NCBI RefSeq assembly: GCF_900111825.1
Contig: NZ_FOJM01000018.1
Location: 98,753 to 162,752 of the forward strand
Reading direction: 5' to 3'
Origin: Pedobacter suwonensis
GTDB lineage: Bacteria > Bacteroidota > Bacteroidia > Sphingobacteriales > Sphingobacteriaceae
Length of the DNA stretch: 64,000 bases
Below the pieces are notes generated by a model. That model was not told the origin of the DNA. It did no database searches and saw only the letters and a program-made list of their open reading frames with translations. This document shows, piece by piece, positions 16,816-26,941 of this stretch. A program made the position numbers and the translations under genes. Numbering within the stretch: the first letter of the stretch is position 1; the number at the start of each line of letters is the position of its first letter.

Positions 16816-19800
16816 TTAGAATTTTATATTGAGGTTAAATCCGTAAGTACGTGTGGTAGGCAGCGATGCCTGCTCATAGCCGGTGAGGTTATCACCGCTG
16901 GAGGCTATCGCTTCCGGATCAATATTTGGGGTATATTTTTTAATGATCAGTACATTATGGCATACCGCAGAAAGCACCATACTTTTTACGTATTTTTTAT
17001 TGATAAATCTGGATAAGTCATACCCTAAAGAAAGGTTTCTTAACTTCACAAAGCTCGAGCTGTAAATAAACGGATCTAAGATATTTGTTGAACGATAACT
17101 GGCATAAAAATCTTCTGCATTTACAGCGGTGGTATTAGGTAACCCATCGGTGGCATTTACACCCGGAAAAATTACCCCACCAACCCGGCCGGGTAAAGAC
17201 TCTTTTGATAAACCTTCTCTCAGTAAATTTAAACTGGTACTGGAAAGCAGTTTACCCCCTGCTTTATAATCGATATGGGCAATGAAGGTAAAACCTTTGT
17301 AATTCAACGTATTTAGCCATCCGCCGGTTGCTTTGGGCAGGCCGCTACCAAAATTAACCGGTGTAGCGCTTGCTATGGGTTTGCCTCCTGATAACAGGAT
17401 ATTTCCTGCGGCATCCCGTTTGTAAGTTGCGCCCCTGATCTGGTTGAGCGGCAAACCGACTACATCTACAATAGAGCCAAAAAATTCGGGGCTGCCCACC
17501 ACCAGCTGAGACTGGTTGTTCGCTAATGATAATACTTTTGAAGAATTGAAAGCAGAGTTAAAAGCCGTTTTCCAGGTAAATTTGTTGTTTTGTACCGGTA
17601 TTAATTCCAGGTTAAATTCTAATCCTTTATTTTCAAGCCCACCTAAGTTAACCAGCGTGGTACTGTATCCGCTTGCTGCAGAAAGGCTGATCGGAACCGC
17701 CTGGTTCGTTGTCTTTTTATCATAGGCAGCTACATCCAGGTTCACCCTGTTGTTGAATAGGTGTAACTCGAGGCCTATTTCTTTTTCATTTACGCCAAAG
17801 GGTTTAATCTGGGTGTTGGGCGAGGCGGTACCGTTTATGCTTCCTAACGGAAGCCCGTTAAACGAATTTTGAGCAAGTGCAAATGTTAAGGCATTGTATG
17901 GACCAACACCCTGGGCACTTCCTGTTTCAGCTACTGCAACCCTCAACTTTCCAAAATTTAACCATTTTGCATTGGGAAGCAATTCCGAAAAAACGAAACT
18001 TCCGCTAATGGAAGGATAGAAATAATGATCGATATCTCTGGAGAGTACCGAATACCAATCGGTACGGCCGGTAACATTTAAGTAGAATAAGTCTTTATAG
18101 GAAAATTCTGCCGTACCATACAATGAATTAACGGTCTGCTTAGACAAATTGTAGCTTGAATTTGCCGTAACACCGTTTCCAATGGTGTATAAACCCCTGA
18201 TGTAAAAGTTAGTTACCGACTCGTTAAAGGTAGAAGTAATTAACGGAAAGTTATTACCACCCACTGTGGCATTAAATGAGAAGTCTTTCCACTTGTGTCC
18301 GCCACCCAGCAAGAAGTCGAAGTTATTCTGGCGTGTATTGGTTGTACTTATTCCATAGCTCCCGTTATACAATCCTGCAGGTGCAGCCGATACCGCCAGG
18401 GTACCCGTAGGTGTATTTGATTCATAGGTGGTTTGCAAAAGATCGGTATTTGCCCTGCCCTGCAAATACAGCCAATCGAAAAACTGGTAGCGCACCACAG
18501 CCGTACCCAACAAATGATCTTTCGTTTGTCTCTGAAATTGGTTAGCCAAAATCCAGTACGGGTTGGTAATGGTAGCAAACCTCGAAGTAGGTGTTTCGTT
18601 TCCGTTGGCATCTATTGCGCCTGCCTTGAGTACATCAAAAGATATGGAGTTGGCCAACCTGTAAATTGATGTAGGAATTGAATTGCCCTGCACGCCTACA
18701 AGTGGCGGATTGTTATTAAACTGGTGATCGTAGTTCACGTAAAACTGTGCAGATAATTTATCGGTAAGTTTATAATTGATGCCTACGTTAAAAATCTTTT
18801 TGTGGAAATCATTGTTTGGCACAATTCCCTGGGCATCCTGATTAGAAAGGGAAACCCGGAAACTTCCTTTATCATTACCACCGGAAATGGCAACGGTATT
18901 GCTCCATGATGGCGCAAGCCTAAAAAAGGCCTTTATCCGGTCTTTAACCGGTGCATACGGACGCTGAACACCATCGAACTGATAGGTAGGAACATTATCA
19001 AATGGCACACCAAAGCTCCAGGCACCAGAACTTTGCGCAGTACCCTGTGATGATGGACGAATATTGTTCTCTCCCTGCCCGTATTCATATTGGAAATCTG
19101 TAAAATCCAGTGCCTGGTTTACTGTAAAATTTGAATTGAACTCGATTCCGATCCCGGTATTTTTAGATCCTGCTTTTGTGGTGATAATGATCGCTCCGTT
19201 AACCGCACGCGAACCGTATAAGGCCGCAGCAGTAGATCCTTTCAGCACAGTCATCGATTCGATATCATCCTGATTGATGCCTTGCAGGTTATCTCCCTGA
19301 TCTACATTTTGTGTGTAACCATTACTGCTGCTGGCACCCTGCGACATTGGCAAGCCATTGATTACGATGAGCGGCGAATTATCTGCAGTAAAGGAAGATT
19401 GTCCACGCAAACGGATCTTGGTGCTTCCGCCTGGCCCGGCGGCAGGTGGCGATACGTCCAATCCGGCCACCCGGCCTTCAAGCGCATTGGCCAGGTTAGT
19501 TGTACGGTTGGTTTGTAACGCCTGTACATCAGCTTTCTGGGCAGAGTAACCTAAGCTTTTGGCTTCCCGTTTGATGCCGAGTGCGGTTACCACAACCTCA
19601 TTCAAGGCATTTGTAATCGCTACCATAGATACATTAATTACAGTTTTTGCATTTACCGATATTTCTACGGGCTTATAACCAACAGATGTGAACACCAATA
19701 CCGCATTGTTATTGGCCACATTTATGGCATAGCCGCCGGATGAATTGGTTACAATAGCGTTCCTTGTTCCCTTTTCTGCCACGCTTACGCCGGGTAAAGC

Positions 19801-19986
19801 CACACCCTGTTCATCGGTAACTTTACCAGTGATTCCTATAAAGGCAATTTTTAACTTTTTACCTGTTACCGTTTTACTAAAATCTGCAGTGCCTGGCCCA
19901 CCAGCAGATGCAAACATGGGCTCGAACAGTAGGAATAACATAAATACCGTGCAGGTAAATACCAGTGGAAGTAATTTTTTTTTCAT
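16816..19986 (-). CDS. SusC/RagA-family TonB-dependent outer-membrane transporter
   Basis: 1056 residues. After a signal peptide comes a carboxypeptidase-regulatory-like domain (KVTDEQGVALPGVSV, ~50-130), then a TonB-dependent plug with GLPMSQGASSS and the SusC signature region (SMTVLKGSTAAALYGSRAVNGAIIITTK, cited here by its ends), then a 22-strand barrel ending in an aromatic-terminated strand (FNLNIKF). It imports large nutrients using TonB energy together with the SusD lipoprotein just downstream. The promoter must lie in the 763-bp space toward the AraC gene at 20750. Confidence 0.92.
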   Translation of the reverse strand: MKKKLLPLVFTCTVFMLFLLFEPMFASAGGPGTADFSKTVTGKKLKIAFIGITGKVTDEQGVALPGVSVAEKGTRNAIVTNSSGGYAINVANNNAVLVFTSVGYKPVEISVNAKTVINVSMVAITNALNEVVVTALGIKREAKSLGYSAQKADVQALQTNRTTNLANALEGRVAGLDVSPPAAGPGGSTKIRLRGQSSFTADNSPLIVINGLPMSQGASSSNGYTQNVDQGDNLQGINQDDIESMTVLKGSTAAALYGSRAVNGAIIITTKAGSKNTGIGIEFNSNFTVNQALDFTDFQYEYGQGENNIRPSSQGTAQSSGAWSFGVPFDNVPTYQFDGVQRPYAPVKDRIKAFFRLAPSWSNTVAISGGNDKGSFRVSLSNQDAQGIVPNNDFHKKIFNVGINYKLTDKLSAQFYVNYDHQFNNNPPLVGVQGNSIPTSIYRLANSISFDVLKAGAIDANGNETPTSRFATITNPYWILANQFQRQTKDHLLGTAVVRYQFFDWLYLQGRANTDLLQTTYESNTPTGTLAVSAAPAGLYNGSYGISTTNTRQNNFDFLLGGGHKWKDFSFNATVGGNNFPLITSTFNESVTNFYIRGLYTIGNGVTANSSYNLSKQTVNSLYGTAEFSYKDLFYLNVTGRTDWYSVLSRDIDHYFYPSISGSFVFSELLPNAKWLNFGKLRVAVAETGSAQGVGPYNALTFALAQNSFNGLPLGSINGTASPNTQIKPFGVNEKEIGLELHLFNNRVNLDVAAYDKKTTNQAVPISLSAASGYSTTLVNLGGLENKGLEFNLELIPVQNNKFTWKTAFNSAFNSSKVLSLANNQSQLVVGSPEFFGSIVDVVGLPLNQIRGATYKRDAAGNILLSGGKPIASATPVNFGSGLPKATGGWLNTLNYKGFTFIAHIDYKAGGKLLSSTSLNLLREGLSKESLPGRVGGVIFPGVNATDGLPNTTAVNAEDFYASYRSTNILDPFIYSSSFVKLRNLSLGYDLSRFINKKYVKSMVLSAVCHNVLIIKKYTPNIDPEAIASSGDNLTGYEQASLPTTRTYGFNLNIKF

Positions 19987-20749
19987 CGTTATAGTTTGGT
20001 TAGAGTTGGTTTTTTAATAAAACCGCTTAAATCTCTGCTGAAGACGCGCTGTAATCAGTTCAAAACATAAGCAGTGTGAGCAGCAAGGTGTCGCGGTTGG
20101 GATTTAAGTAAGTTTATCTCATATCAGAATATTGGTTAGTTGGTTTAGTCGCTGTTCTAACCGTTTAAGGCTAACGTACCTGGTCAAATGCCTGACTTAA
20201 AGTAAACAGGCAAGAATAGAGGCATTGCTTTGCTTTATATTTGGTTTGAAACAGTTATGTTACTGAAGCAAATAAAGACAACTTAAATGAAAAGCAATTT
20301 CAGTATTACAGCAAAAAATTGTAACATATTAACATAGATCGGTTTTTCTGAATTTTGTGGCGCCTCATCAAAACCAAATAAAAACAATTGTAAATCAATA
20401 ACTTGCACTAAAAAGACAATATAAAATCAATTCATCGAGGCAATAGTAAAACCCGGCGTTGTTAATATAACCAACTAACAATAGCAAATAGATATGCATT
20501 TATATCGTACATATTTTTTAATTTCATGTTATTACCTGAACCCGATGATTATTTAATGAAAACGGTTTTATAAACACCTTTGTCCAGACTAATTCGTCAT
20601 GCAGCATGTTATTGGCAGGAAAGCCCCTGAAATAAATCCGATTGCTACCGGATCAGGGTGACGACCGCTTTAGATCAGAAAGCTGATTTAAGCGACCAAA
20701 AGGTCATATTAATCATCGAACTCAGGTTTATAATTAACCAAACATAAAC
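19987..20749. other. Divergent intergenic region between SusC and AraC genes
   Basis: No gene is supported in these 763 bp. The stretch is AT-rich and holds a REP-like hairpin at 20625-20658 (CCTGA...TCAGG around TCCG/CGGA, followed by GTGACGACC). Both flanking promoters must be here, but no TAnnTTTG box stood out clearly. Confidence 0.5.
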
Positions 20750-21640
20750 ATGAAGGCTACTTTAAAAAAGACTACTCCAAACCCGGAGCATTCTTTTAAT
20801 ATTCACAAGGATATTGGACATGCAATATTAAGCGCCTGGCATTATCATCCTGAGTGCGAATTACTAGTGGTTAAAAGAAGCTATGGCACCTGCCTGATTG
20901 GCGACTACGTGGGTCCTTTTAAAAGTGGCGACGTATTTTTATTCGGCTCAAACCTGCCACATACTTTCCGGTGCGAACAGGAATACATCGAAAACGATAC
21001 CGAAAAGGTTGGAGAAACCATCGTGGTTCTTTTTCAGAACAATACCTGGGGCGATAAATTTTTGAATCTTCCTGAAATCAGTCCGATTGTTAAACTGTTA
21101 AATACCAGCAAGCTGGGTTTGCGTTTAAAAGGGGTAACTAAACGAAAAGTTGGTAAAATAGCGGAAGAAATGCTTAACGAATCGCCAGCCCGTAAATTGA
21201 TCAGTTTGTTATCTGCTTTAGAAATCATAGCGGCTACGAAAGAATATGAAATTATATCGTCAAACGGATTTAACCTGGAAGTAAACAGCATCGACCAGAG
21301 CCGCATTAATACCATTTTCGAATACACTTTTAATAACTACCACCAAAAAGTGGCATTAGAAGAGGTAGCTGCCCTGATTAATATGGGAAAACACTCTTTT
21401 TGCAGGTACTTTAAATCCAAGACCAAAAAAACATATATCCAGTTTTTAATGGAAGTGAGAATTGGAAATGCCTGCAGACTGCTGGTAGAAGAGGAATTTA
21501 ACATGACCGAGGTGGGTTATGCCTGTGGTTACAACAATATCTCCCACTTTTATCATCAGTTTAAAGCACTAACGAAAAAAAATCCGATGGATTACCGGTC
21601 CAATTATCTTAAAACGGAAGAGAAGAAATTTGCCGAGTAG
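20750..21640 (+). CDS. AraC-family regulator with cupin sensor domain
   Basis: 296 residues. A cupin-like N-terminal domain (HYHPECELLVVKRSYG, then FKSGDVFLFGSNLPHTF) is the ligand-sensing part. The C-terminal ~100 residues carry two AraC helix-turn-helix units (VALEEVAALINMGKHSFCRYF and TEVGYACGYNNISHFYHQFK, cut short here). It is followed after 945 bp by the pentonate operon and is divergent from SusC. A role in controlling either is plausible; nothing in the sequence settles it. A paralogue with the same architecture lies at 53200-54102 next to hydroxyproline genes. Confidence 0.9.
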   Translation: MKATLKKTTPNPEHSFNIHKDIGHAILSAWHYHPECELLVVKRSYGTCLIGDYVGPFKSGDVFLFGSNLPHTFRCEQEYIENDTEKVGETIVVLFQNNTWGDKFLNLPEISPIVKLLNTSKLGLRLKGVTKRKVGKIAEEMLNESPARKLISLLSALEIIAATKEYEIISSNGFNLEVNSIDQSRINTIFEYTFNNYHQKVALEEVAALINMGKHSFCRYFKSKTKKTYIQFLMEVRIGNACRLLVEEEFNMTEVGYACGYNNISHFYHQFKALTKKNPMDYRSNYLKTEEKKFAE

Positions 21641-22585
21641 CTTCAGTTAGATTTTAATATTCATTTAAGCGATTTAAGATTGCCGCCTACGCTTATTGTG
21701 TGACACATCTAAATTAATTAGTATTTGTTTTAGCAAACATTCCTTGGCAATCGTCATGCTGAATTTATTTCAGCATCTTTCCTGCAAATAACTAACTTTG
21801 ATCTTAAAACTATAGTTTGGAGATAAATGTTTATTTTTTTTTCCGCTCTATGCCGCGGTGGCATGGTACTTTGGAGCGCCAAAGTACCCAAAGCGCTCAG
21901 TCAATCCAGCAATGGGCCTTTTGCACCATCCTATACACATCAAAAAAACAGCGGCACTCTGTTTTGTGTTCAATACTTCTTTAAAACTTTATATTAGCAA
22001 TTATGAACACAAAACCACTGCGTTTTAGGTTTGGCAATGCTATTTGCTCCATCTCTGCACCTGTTTTTTTGATTTCTCCGGCCCTTGGGATTGACAGTGT
22101 TCTTCGGTTAAAACAATGCATTATTTGAGGAAGCTGGCAAAACGCCTAAAAACTTAGCCTCGAAAAGATGTGCCGACAAGATAGGCCTGGGATGGAAAGA
22201 AGACAGCTTAAGCTTACGCTCGTTTCCAAACGAGTGTTGAATAATAATGTGTTTCAAACACAAAATGGTAAAATCGCTAACTACTTACGCATTCGTTAAA
22301 AGCGGATGCGAGCGTTTAATTGCTGTACACCTACACATATCCTCTTTTCCAATACGCAATGTCGAAATTAAGGCCTTAAACTCACGTTAATTAATAACGA
22401 TCAGATTCACCCAATCAGCTCACGCCAACCCGTAACTTTACTATCGCAGCATTTTATTGTATTATATTAACATTATGCTGCAAATGTGTTTTAAAAGCAC
22501 TTATTTGCTTTAGTATTTACCGCCTGGATACGTAAATTAGTTTCAAATCTAATTTACTATCCAACAACTAAACCAAATAATTATT
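21641..22585. other. 945-bp gene-free region with palindromic repeats
   Basis: No coding frame over 60 codons was found. Near 21756-21776 is a REP-like hairpin (ATGCTGAA / TTTCAGCAT). At 21865-21888 a 10-bp stem GGTACTTTGG / CCAAAGTACC encloses AGCG. The middle part (~21840-22330) looks like repeat-derived or decayed sequence. The promoter for the sugar acid operon should be near its right end. Confidence 0.4.
21865..21888. repeat. Palindromic hairpin GGTACTTTGG / CCAAAGTACC
   Basis: Perfect 10-bp arms around a 4-nt loop. I recall similar GGTACTTT...AAAGTACC hairpins as recurring intergenic elements in Bacteroidota genomes, but no second copy is in this window. Confidence 0.45.
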
Positions 22586-23422
22586 ATGAGAATCTATAAT
22601 ACCTCGAGCGGGATTATCATCAACCACCATAACCAATATTTCTTAAGCAAAGAAAACAACTGGGACACATTTGTGAACAGGAGCAATCTCTTTAACGCAA
22701 TAAGTAGCGAGTTACAACAACTTGAGCCTGACGAAGATTTACAAGCACTCACCCATACTGCTATTTTAACCCCCATCGGTAACCAGGAAGTATGGGCATC
22801 TGGCGTAACTTATTTCCGGAGCCGGGAAGCCAGAATAGAAGAATCAAAAGATGCAAAGGGCGGCGATTTTTATGCCAGGGTATATGATGCAGACCGGCCC
22901 GAACTTTTTTTTAAATCACCAGCTTACCGTACAGTGGGTACCGGAGAGAATATACGCATCAGGGCAGATTCTAAATGGAATGTGCCTGAACCGGAACTGA
23001 CCTTGTTTATTTGCTCAGCAGGCACTATAGAAGGTTATACCATCGGTAATGATGTATCATCGAGAGATATTGAGGGCGAAAACCCACTTTATCTGCCACA
23101 GGCAAAATCATACAATGGCGCTGCCGCTTTAGGTCCCTGCCTTTTGGTGGCGGAGAAACCCATAGATCCGGATACCCATATCAGCATCGAAATCACCAGA
23201 GCTGCTGCTGTTATTTTTAAGGAAGAAATCTCCATTAACCAGATGAAACGTAAGCATACCGAATTGGTAGATTACCTGTTTCGGGAACTGGATTTTCATC
23301 ATGGAACGTATTTGATGACCGGCACAGGCATTATCCCCGCTGATGATTTCACTTTACAAAGCGGAGATACCGTAAAAATAACCATTGCGGAGATTGGTTC
23401 GCTGATCAATGTGGTTGCCTGA
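22586..23422 (+). CDS. AraD1-like fumarylacetoacetate hydrolase family protein (probable 2-keto-3-deoxypentonate dehydratase)
   Basis: 278 residues with the FAH fold. Typical blocks are WASGVTYFRSREAR, the metal-binding region EPELTLFIC and the following IGNDVSSRDIEGENPLYLPQAKSY. The late stretch LMTGTGIIPADDFTLQSGD is shared by FAH enzymes. With a neighbouring IlvD/Edd dehydratase and a GntP permease, the best reading is a 2-keto-3-deoxy-pentonate dehydratase giving alpha-ketoglutarate semialdehyde, as in the oxidative L-arabinose and D-xylose pathways. An aldolase or hydrolase role is less likely but not excluded. Confidence 0.8.
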   Translation: MRIYNTSSGIIINHHNQYFLSKENNWDTFVNRSNLFNAISSELQQLEPDEDLQALTHTAILTPIGNQEVWASGVTYFRSREARIEESKDAKGGDFYARVYDADRPELFFKSPAYRTVGTGENIRIRADSKWNVPEPELTLFICSAGTIEGYTIGNDVSSRDIEGENPLYLPQAKSYNGAAALGPCLLVAEKPIDPDTHISIEITRAAAVIFKEEISINQMKRKHTELVDYLFRELDFHHGTYLMTGTGIIPADDFTLQSGDTVKITIAEIGSLINVVA

Positions 23423-23551
23423 TTAAATACAGGCAAACAAACAGCGGGTTGCCAGCCATTACCAGCACACATGAAACGATTAATTTAACACGTGTCTGAC
23501 AGCCAAAATCTAAATAAGAAGATAAAATAACGCACATAGTATAATCTGGAT

Positions 23552-25267
23552 ATGAAACCATATAGAAGTTCAACCTGGTTTGGAAAAAAAGATAAAATGG
23601 GCCTCATCTACCGCAGCTGGATGAAAAACCAGGGCATGCCCGAAGACATGTTTGACGGCAGGCCGGTAATAGGGATCTGTAACACCTGGTCTGAACTGAC
23701 GCCCTGCAATGCCCACCTTCGCGATATTGCAGACAGTGTTCGTCGCGGGGTATTAGAGGCTGGAGGCTTTCCGTTGGAATTCCCGATCATGTCATTAGGT
23801 GAAACGCTTTTAAAACCCACTGCCATGTTGTTCCGTAACCTCGCCAGTATGGATGCCGAAGAATCCATCAGAGGCAACCCTATTGACGGTGTGGTATTAT
23901 TAACGGGCTGCGACAAAACCACCCCTTCTACCCTAATGGGCGCCGCAAGTGTAGATTTACCGACCATTGTAGTGCCAGGCGGGCCGATGTTGAACGGAAA
24001 ATACCATGGCCAGGACATTGGCTCCGGAACCAGTGTATGGAAGCTGACAGAAGACCTAAAGAGAGGCGAAATTACTTATGATGAATATGCAGAAGTAGAA
24101 AGCTGCATGTCGCGTAGCCCGGGCCATTGTATGACGATGGGAACCGCTTCCACTATGGCCTGTATGGTAGAAGCCCTGGGCATGAGCCTTACCGGCGGCG
24201 CCTCTATCCCTGCGGTTGATTCCCGGCGCAAGCGGCTTGCCCAGCTATCAGGAAGGCGAATAGTTGAAATGGTTAAAGAAGACTTGAAAATTTCTAAAAT
24301 CTTAACACGCGACGCTTTTGAAAATGCTATTAAGGTAAATGCTGCCGTGGGCGGTTCCTCCAACTTTATTATCCACCTCACCGCTATTGCCGGGCGTATG
24401 GGCGTAGCACTCAATTTAGATGATTTTGATGATATTGGCAGCAAAATGCCGCTTCTGGTCAATCTCATGCCCTCGGGTAAATTTTTGATGGAAGATTTTT
24501 ATTATGCCGGCGGTATACCTGCTGTTTTAAAACAAATGCAATCTGTATTAAAAATGGATACCCTGACGGTAAGTGGGAAAACGCACGCAGAAAATATTGG
24601 TAACGGAGGCATCAATTACAATAAGGAAGTGATTTATGAATTTGAGCAGCCCATTATTCCCGAAGCTGGAATCACCGTATTAAAAGGTAATTTAGCTATT
24701 AATGGAGCTGTGATCAAGCCATCTGCAGCAACGCCCGCATTAATGCAGCACCGCGGCCGGGCTGTTGTATTTAAAGATATTGAGGATTACCATGCCAGAA
24801 TAGATGACCCTGACCTGGATATCGACGAAAACTGTGTGATGGTTTTGCAAACGGTTGGTCCGGTTGGCTATCCGGGTATGCCCGAAGTGGGCAACATGAC
24901 ACTACCCAAAAAATTGCTCGACAGGGGCATAACCGATATGGTCAGGATCTCTGACGGCAGAATGAGTGGTACTGCTTATGGTACAGTTGTACTGCATGTA
25001 TCGCCAGAGTCGGCCATTGGTGGCAATTTAGCCCTGGTAGAAAACGGAGACATGATAGAACTGGATGTAGCCAACAAACGGATCCATCTTGAAGTGAGTG
25101 ACGAAGAATTGGCCATCAGGCGAAGTAATTGGGTACAGCCTCCTCCCCTTGCCACACGTGGTTATGCCAACTTATACATTAAACATGTGCAACAGGCCGA
25201 TAAAGGTGCTGATCTGGATTTTTTGGTAGGCGGGTCAGGATCAACCGTAACCAGAGACTCCCACTAA
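23552..25267 (+). CDS. IlvD/Edd-family pentonate dehydratase (arabinonate/xylonate)
   Basis: 571 residues, normal for this [Fe-S] dehydratase family. Three Cys motifs expected to hold the cluster are present: NTWSELTPCN, LLTGCDKTTPS and SRSPGHCMTMGTAST. Strong similarity of the start (SSTWFGKKDKMGLIYRSWMK) to L-arabinonate/D-xylonate dehydratases separates it from the valine-pathway IlvD. It would turn the sugar acid into 2-keto-3-deoxypentonate for the AraD1-like enzyme upstream. A GntP permease starts 6 bp after its stop. Which pentonate it prefers cannot be read. Confidence 0.87.
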   Translation: MKPYRSSTWFGKKDKMGLIYRSWMKNQGMPEDMFDGRPVIGICNTWSELTPCNAHLRDIADSVRRGVLEAGGFPLEFPIMSLGETLLKPTAMLFRNLASMDAEESIRGNPIDGVVLLTGCDKTTPSTLMGAASVDLPTIVVPGGPMLNGKYHGQDIGSGTSVWKLTEDLKRGEITYDEYAEVESCMSRSPGHCMTMGTASTMACMVEALGMSLTGGASIPAVDSRRKRLAQLSGRRIVEMVKEDLKISKILTRDAFENAIKVNAAVGGSSNFIIHLTAIAGRMGVALNLDDFDDIGSKMPLLVNLMPSGKFLMEDFYYAGGIPAVLKQMQSVLKMDTLTVSGKTHAENIGNGGINYNKEVIYEFEQPIIPEAGITVLKGNLAINGAVIKPSAATPALMQHRGRAVVFKDIEDYHARIDDPDLDIDENCVMVLQTVGPVGYPGMPEVGNMTLPKKLLDRGITDMVRISDGRMSGTAYGTVVLHVSPESAIGGNLALVENGDMIELDVANKRIHLEVSDEELAIRRSNWVQPPPLATRGYANLYIKHVQQADKGADLDFLVGGSGSTVTRDSH

Positions 25268-25273
25268 AGCAAC

Positions 25274-26587
25274 ATGGACGTACTGATTCTTTTGTGCTGT
25301 ATCGTAATGCTGGTACTGTTAATTGCCTGGGCAAAGGTGAATACTTTCCTGGCCTTTTTAATCGTATCGGTAACGGCCGCTTTACTATTGGGTATGCCCG
25401 CCACGCATATTCCGCAAACGGTTAATAAAGGATTGGGCGATACCTTAGGGTCATTGTCCGTCATCATTGTTTTGGGGGCCATGCTTGGCAAACTCGTGGC
25501 TTTTAGTGGTGCCGCGCAAAAAATAGCCACGGTATTAAAAAACACCTTCGGCTATAGATACATCACCTGGGCCATGTCTTTAACGGGTTTTATAGTAGGC
25601 ATCCCCTTATTTTATAATGTTGGCTTTGTATTGCTCATACCCATTATTTTTTCAGTAGCCTACAATTATAGGTTACCGCTGGTATACGTGGGTTTACCCA
25701 TGCTGGCCTCGTTATCTGTAATGCATGGTTTTTTGCCACCGCATCCATCGCCCATGGCTTTGGTAAGCCAGTTTCATGCAGATTTGGTGAAGACCTTTAT
25801 TTATGGTTTAATCGTGGCCATACCGGCTATCATTATTGCAGGCCCTGTTTTTGCAAAAGCATTAATCAAAATGCAGTCTAAGCCAACAGTTACGTTAAAG
25901 GCCGATGACTTACCCGATCATGAATTACCTGGGATCACCAACAGTATAATTTCTGCATTGCTACCGGTACTGATCATTTTGGGTACCACCCTGATCGCCA
26001 GGCTATGTAGCGACCATATCGCTGTGGTAAATGTTGCCAGGTTTATCGGTGATCCAACCATTGCCATGATATTAACCATTTGTATTGCTACTTACACCCT
26101 CGGGATGAGATTAGGCAAAAAGCTAACCGACATTATGACCATTTATGTTGAGGCTGCAAAAGATATCGCCATGATCCTCTTCATCATCGGTGGCGCGGGG
26201 ATTTTGAAACAGGTTTTTGTAGAAACCGGCGTAAGCAACAGCCTTGCAGCCATTTTGCAAGGGTTAACGCTGCCGCCTTTGTTACTGGCCTGGTTAATTA
26301 CCGCGGTATTGAGGCTTTGCCTGGGTTCGGCTACCGTAGCTGGCCTCACCGCTGCCGGCATCGTTTTTCCGCTTATCGGGCCTCATGGTGCCGACCCCAA
26401 TTTAATGGTACTCGCCGTTGGCTCAGGCAGCCTGTTTTGTTCTCACGTAAACGACTCCTCTTTTTGGCTCTTCAAAGAGTATTTAGGATTATCAATTAAA
26501 CAAACATTTTTATCCTGGTCGCTGATGGAAACGCTGGTTTCTGTGATTGGCATTATTGGGATATTGGTATTGGATCAGGTAATTTAG
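25274..26587 (+). CDS. GntP-family sugar acid permease
   Basis: 437 residues with 12 or more hydrophobic segments. Family landmarks include GLGDTLGSLSVIIVLGAMLGK (near residue 55; quoted short of its end), FLPPHPSPMALV with its paired prolines, and SHVNDSSFW near the C terminus. GntP proteins bring gluconate and related acids in with protons. As third gene of the operon, it most likely imports the pentonate handled by the two enzymes upstream. Confidence 0.9.
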   Translation: MDVLILLCCIVMLVLLIAWAKVNTFLAFLIVSVTAALLLGMPATHIPQTVNKGLGDTLGSLSVIIVLGAMLGKLVAFSGAAQKIATVLKNTFGYRYITWAMSLTGFIVGIPLFYNVGFVLLIPIIFSVAYNYRLPLVYVGLPMLASLSVMHGFLPPHPSPMALVSQFHADLVKTFIYGLIVAIPAIIIAGPVFAKALIKMQSKPTVTLKADDLPDHELPGITNSIISALLPVLIILGTTLIARLCSDHIAVVNVARFIGDPTIAMILTICIATYTLGMRLGKKLTDIMTIYVEAAKDIAMILFIIGGAGILKQVFVETGVSNSLAAILQGLTLPPLLLAWLITAVLRLCLGSATVAGLTAAGIVFPLIGPHGADPNLMVLAVGSGSLFCSHVNDSSFWLFKEYLGLSIKQTFLSWSLMETLVSVIGIIGILVLDQVI

Positions 26588-26611
26588 TTGAAGCACCTAA
26601 ATTATATGTGA

Positions 26612-26812
26612 TTGGCCTATGTTTACTTTCCAATTTGTGAGGAGCTTCCTCACAAATTGACTTGGACACATCTTTGCGAACCAGTAAAAATAAACGACCC
26701 ATTAGAACGTAATTTTTACCAACAACAAGCCATATTGTTTAAATATGAACTGGTTAAGGTGCTGGAGTGTGGCGACATTTGGTTTTGTATAATGCAACTA
26801 GATAATCGCTAG
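26612..26812 (+). pseudogene. Fragment of DUF1016/YhcG-like nuclease N-terminal domain
   Basis: The frame begins at a TTG right after a stop and reads about 66 residues. The part EELPHKLTWTHLCEPVKI followed by NDPLERNFYQQQAI closely resembles the N-terminal domain of DUF1016 (YhcG-type) proteins, where the family usually has LSWSHY..LLKI.DPLERSFYE. Similarity then stops and no nuclease domain follows, so this is a decayed fragment. DUF1016 genes often travel with restriction and mobile elements, which suits the accessory character of 26.6-31.7 kb. Identification is from motif memory only. Confidence 0.5.
26631..26659 (+). terminator. Stem-loop after the GntP operon
   Basis: A perfect 13-bp stem (CAATTTGTGAGGA with complement) and a 3-nt loop, 44 bp after the GntP stop. 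There is no T tract, so termination is uncertain; it also lies inside the DUF1016-like remnant. Confidence 0.4.
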
Positions 26813-26941
26813 TCCGGTTATGTTCGTGAGTTCCATTGCTGCCTTTTCGCTAATTGGCATCTCGCTATGGTAACGATCGCGTGAAATTAAACCTTCATAA
26901 TATGAAAATTAGATTTATAGCAATTTTAATGAGACTATCTC

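Noticed and set aside
16585..17016. 143-codon rightward frame across the SusD/SusC junction
   Set aside because: Antisense to two conserved genes; low-information composition.
23608..24468. Two long leftward frames (136 and 130 codons) inside the pentonate dehydratase gene
   Set aside because: They are antisense to an intact conserved enzyme and have no recognisable motif.
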